DNA of 63,205 nt, from NCBI GenBank assembly GCA_021414365.1, contig JAIOOR010000026.1, positions 1-63,205 of the forward strand. Reading direction: 5' to 3'. A program made the position numbers and the translations under genes. The notes under the pieces are model-generated. The model was given only the letters and a program-made list of their open reading frames with translations. It did not search any database and had not been told where the DNA came from. The first letter of the stretch is position 1. Every line of letters starts with the position of its first letter. Shown here piece after piece: positions 62,740-63,205 of the stretch. Origin of the DNA: Nitrosarchaeum sp. (GTDB taxonomy: Archaea > Thermoproteota > Nitrososphaeria > Nitrososphaerales > Nitrosopumilaceae).

Positions 62740-63153
62740 ATGAATCCAAGCGTAATTCTAATTGATGATTGTTCGGATTTAATCGAAGTATTTTCAGAGT
62801 TTCTTGCACTCAGATCGATTGATGTTTTGGCTACTGGTTCCAATGGAAAAGAAGCAGTAGAACTGTATCAAAGATATTCTCCAGATGCTGTGATAATGGA
62901 TTATTCAATGCCGAACTATGATGGATTGTATGGACTCAAAAATATTTTAAAAATAAACCCTGATGCTAAAATTATCATGTTTACAGGTAGTGCAGATTCC
63001 GGTCTATTTGATAAATTTAAAGAATCAGGAGCTGCGTTAATAGTAGAAAAACCAGGCGATTTTGACAGTGTAGTTAAGATGATTAGCATGATATCAAATC
63101 AACATCATTCAGCCAAAACAGATGTCATAACTATGAAAATTAATTCTGATTGA
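62740..63153 (+). CDS. CheY-like response-regulator receiver protein
   Basis: This 137-residue single receiver domain has the acidic pair Asp9-Asp10 (LIDD), phospho-acceptor Asp54 (VIMDYSMP), Thr82 in MFTGSAD and Lys104 in VEKPG. No output domain is present, so it works through protein contact, as CheY does. A TATA-like ACTTAATGTA (about 62711-62720) precedes the ATG by about 28 nt. No histidine kinase is in the window. Thaumarchaea have several such stand-alone receivers. Confidence 0.88.
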   Translation: MNPSVILIDDCSDLIEVFSEFLALRSIDVLATGSNGKEAVELYQRYSPDAVIMDYSMPNYDGLYGLKNILKINPDAKIIMFTGSADSGLFDKFKESGAALIVEKPGDFDSVVKMISMISNQHHSAKTDVITMKINSD

Positions 63154-63205
63154 TGGAAAATTATTAAAAAACAGATTATGATTTCAAAGTAATACTGATG
63201 TGAAA

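Overview
The window is almost certainly chromosomal DNA of a marine ammonia-oxidizing archaeon (Nitrososphaerota/Thaumarchaeota), close to Nitrosopumilus. It is AT-rich and tightly packed, with TATA-box promoters about 25-30 nt before many start codons (often leaderless), many TTG/GTG starts and short stop-to-stop or ATGA overlaps. Diagnostic genes are a eukaryote-type topoisomerase IB, the ADP-forming acyl-CoA synthetase and crotonase of the thaumarchaeal 3-hydroxypropionate/4-hydroxybutyrate (HP/HB) carbon-fixation cycle, a copper nitrite reductase with all seven copper ligands, archaeal L39e, L31e and L15e, an archaeal proteasome alpha subunit, DnaG, and a divergent FtsZ. From memory, the gene content resembles the Nitrosopumilus maritimus segment around Nmar_1259-Nmar_1309; I could not check this. 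I see no insertion sequence, prophage or CRISPR array.

Layout. 1-8.5 kb: small zinc-ribbon and coiled-coil proteins, a SirB1-like protein, a Trm112-methyltransferase fusion, a candidate structured RNA beside an operon of three mini-genes, a frameshifted membrane cupredoxin, an Nramp transporter and a FAD-linked oxidase. 8.5-18 kb: an intron-containing tRNA with anticodon CAU, topoisomerase IB, a short-chain dehydrogenase, an MrfA/Hrq1-type helicase divergent from an orphan DNA methyltransferase, TatA, a PII-like protein, an MFS exporter with a UbiE-like methyltransferase, and the proteasome alpha subunit. 18-28 kb: glutamate dehydrogenase, HP/HB cycle genes, an IscA-type Fe-S protein, DnaG, the RibK/RibL flavin cofactor pair, and diphthine synthase fused to a DUF357-like tail.

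28-37.4 kb is the amino-carrier-protein lysine/arginine locus on the minus strand: argG, lysW2, argX, lysY, lysZ, lysJ, lysM, then homocitrate synthase, lysW1, lysX, lysK and dphB. It encodes two LysW carriers. The one next to ArgX ends EDWGE as expected, whereas the one next to LysX ends EDWGQ, so the normal attachment glutamate is replaced. One shared set of kinase, reductase, aminotransferase and hydrolase apparently serves both branches.

37.5-46 kb: a NitT/TauT-type ABC importer, an MFS transporter, a two-gene B12-dependent methionine synthase facing a MetF-like reductase, and a NUDIX hydrolase. 46-53 kb: L39e-L31e, divergent FtsZ, a tRNA methylthiotransferase, a fumarase/aspartase-family lyase, NirK and a 3-phosphoglycerate dehydrogenase-like enzyme. 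53-63.2 kb is rich in exported or membrane proteins (TPTE-linker protein, WWxxGxI-type repeats, CFI-box protein, Met-rich duplicated protein, membrane-anchored nuclease, two single-helix peptides), plus a TlpA-like redoxin, a HEAT protein resembling half of deoxyhypusine hydroxylase, a Kazal/double-cupredoxin surface protein and a CheY-like receiver.

Most unusual items: the Gln-ended LysW paired with LysX, the half-DOHH HEAT protein, the frameshifted cupredoxin, two candidate structured RNAs, the mini-gene operon, the degenerate FtsZ, and the Kazal-cupredoxin fusion. All functional calls rest on reading translated sequence and recalled family motifs; no database search was run.
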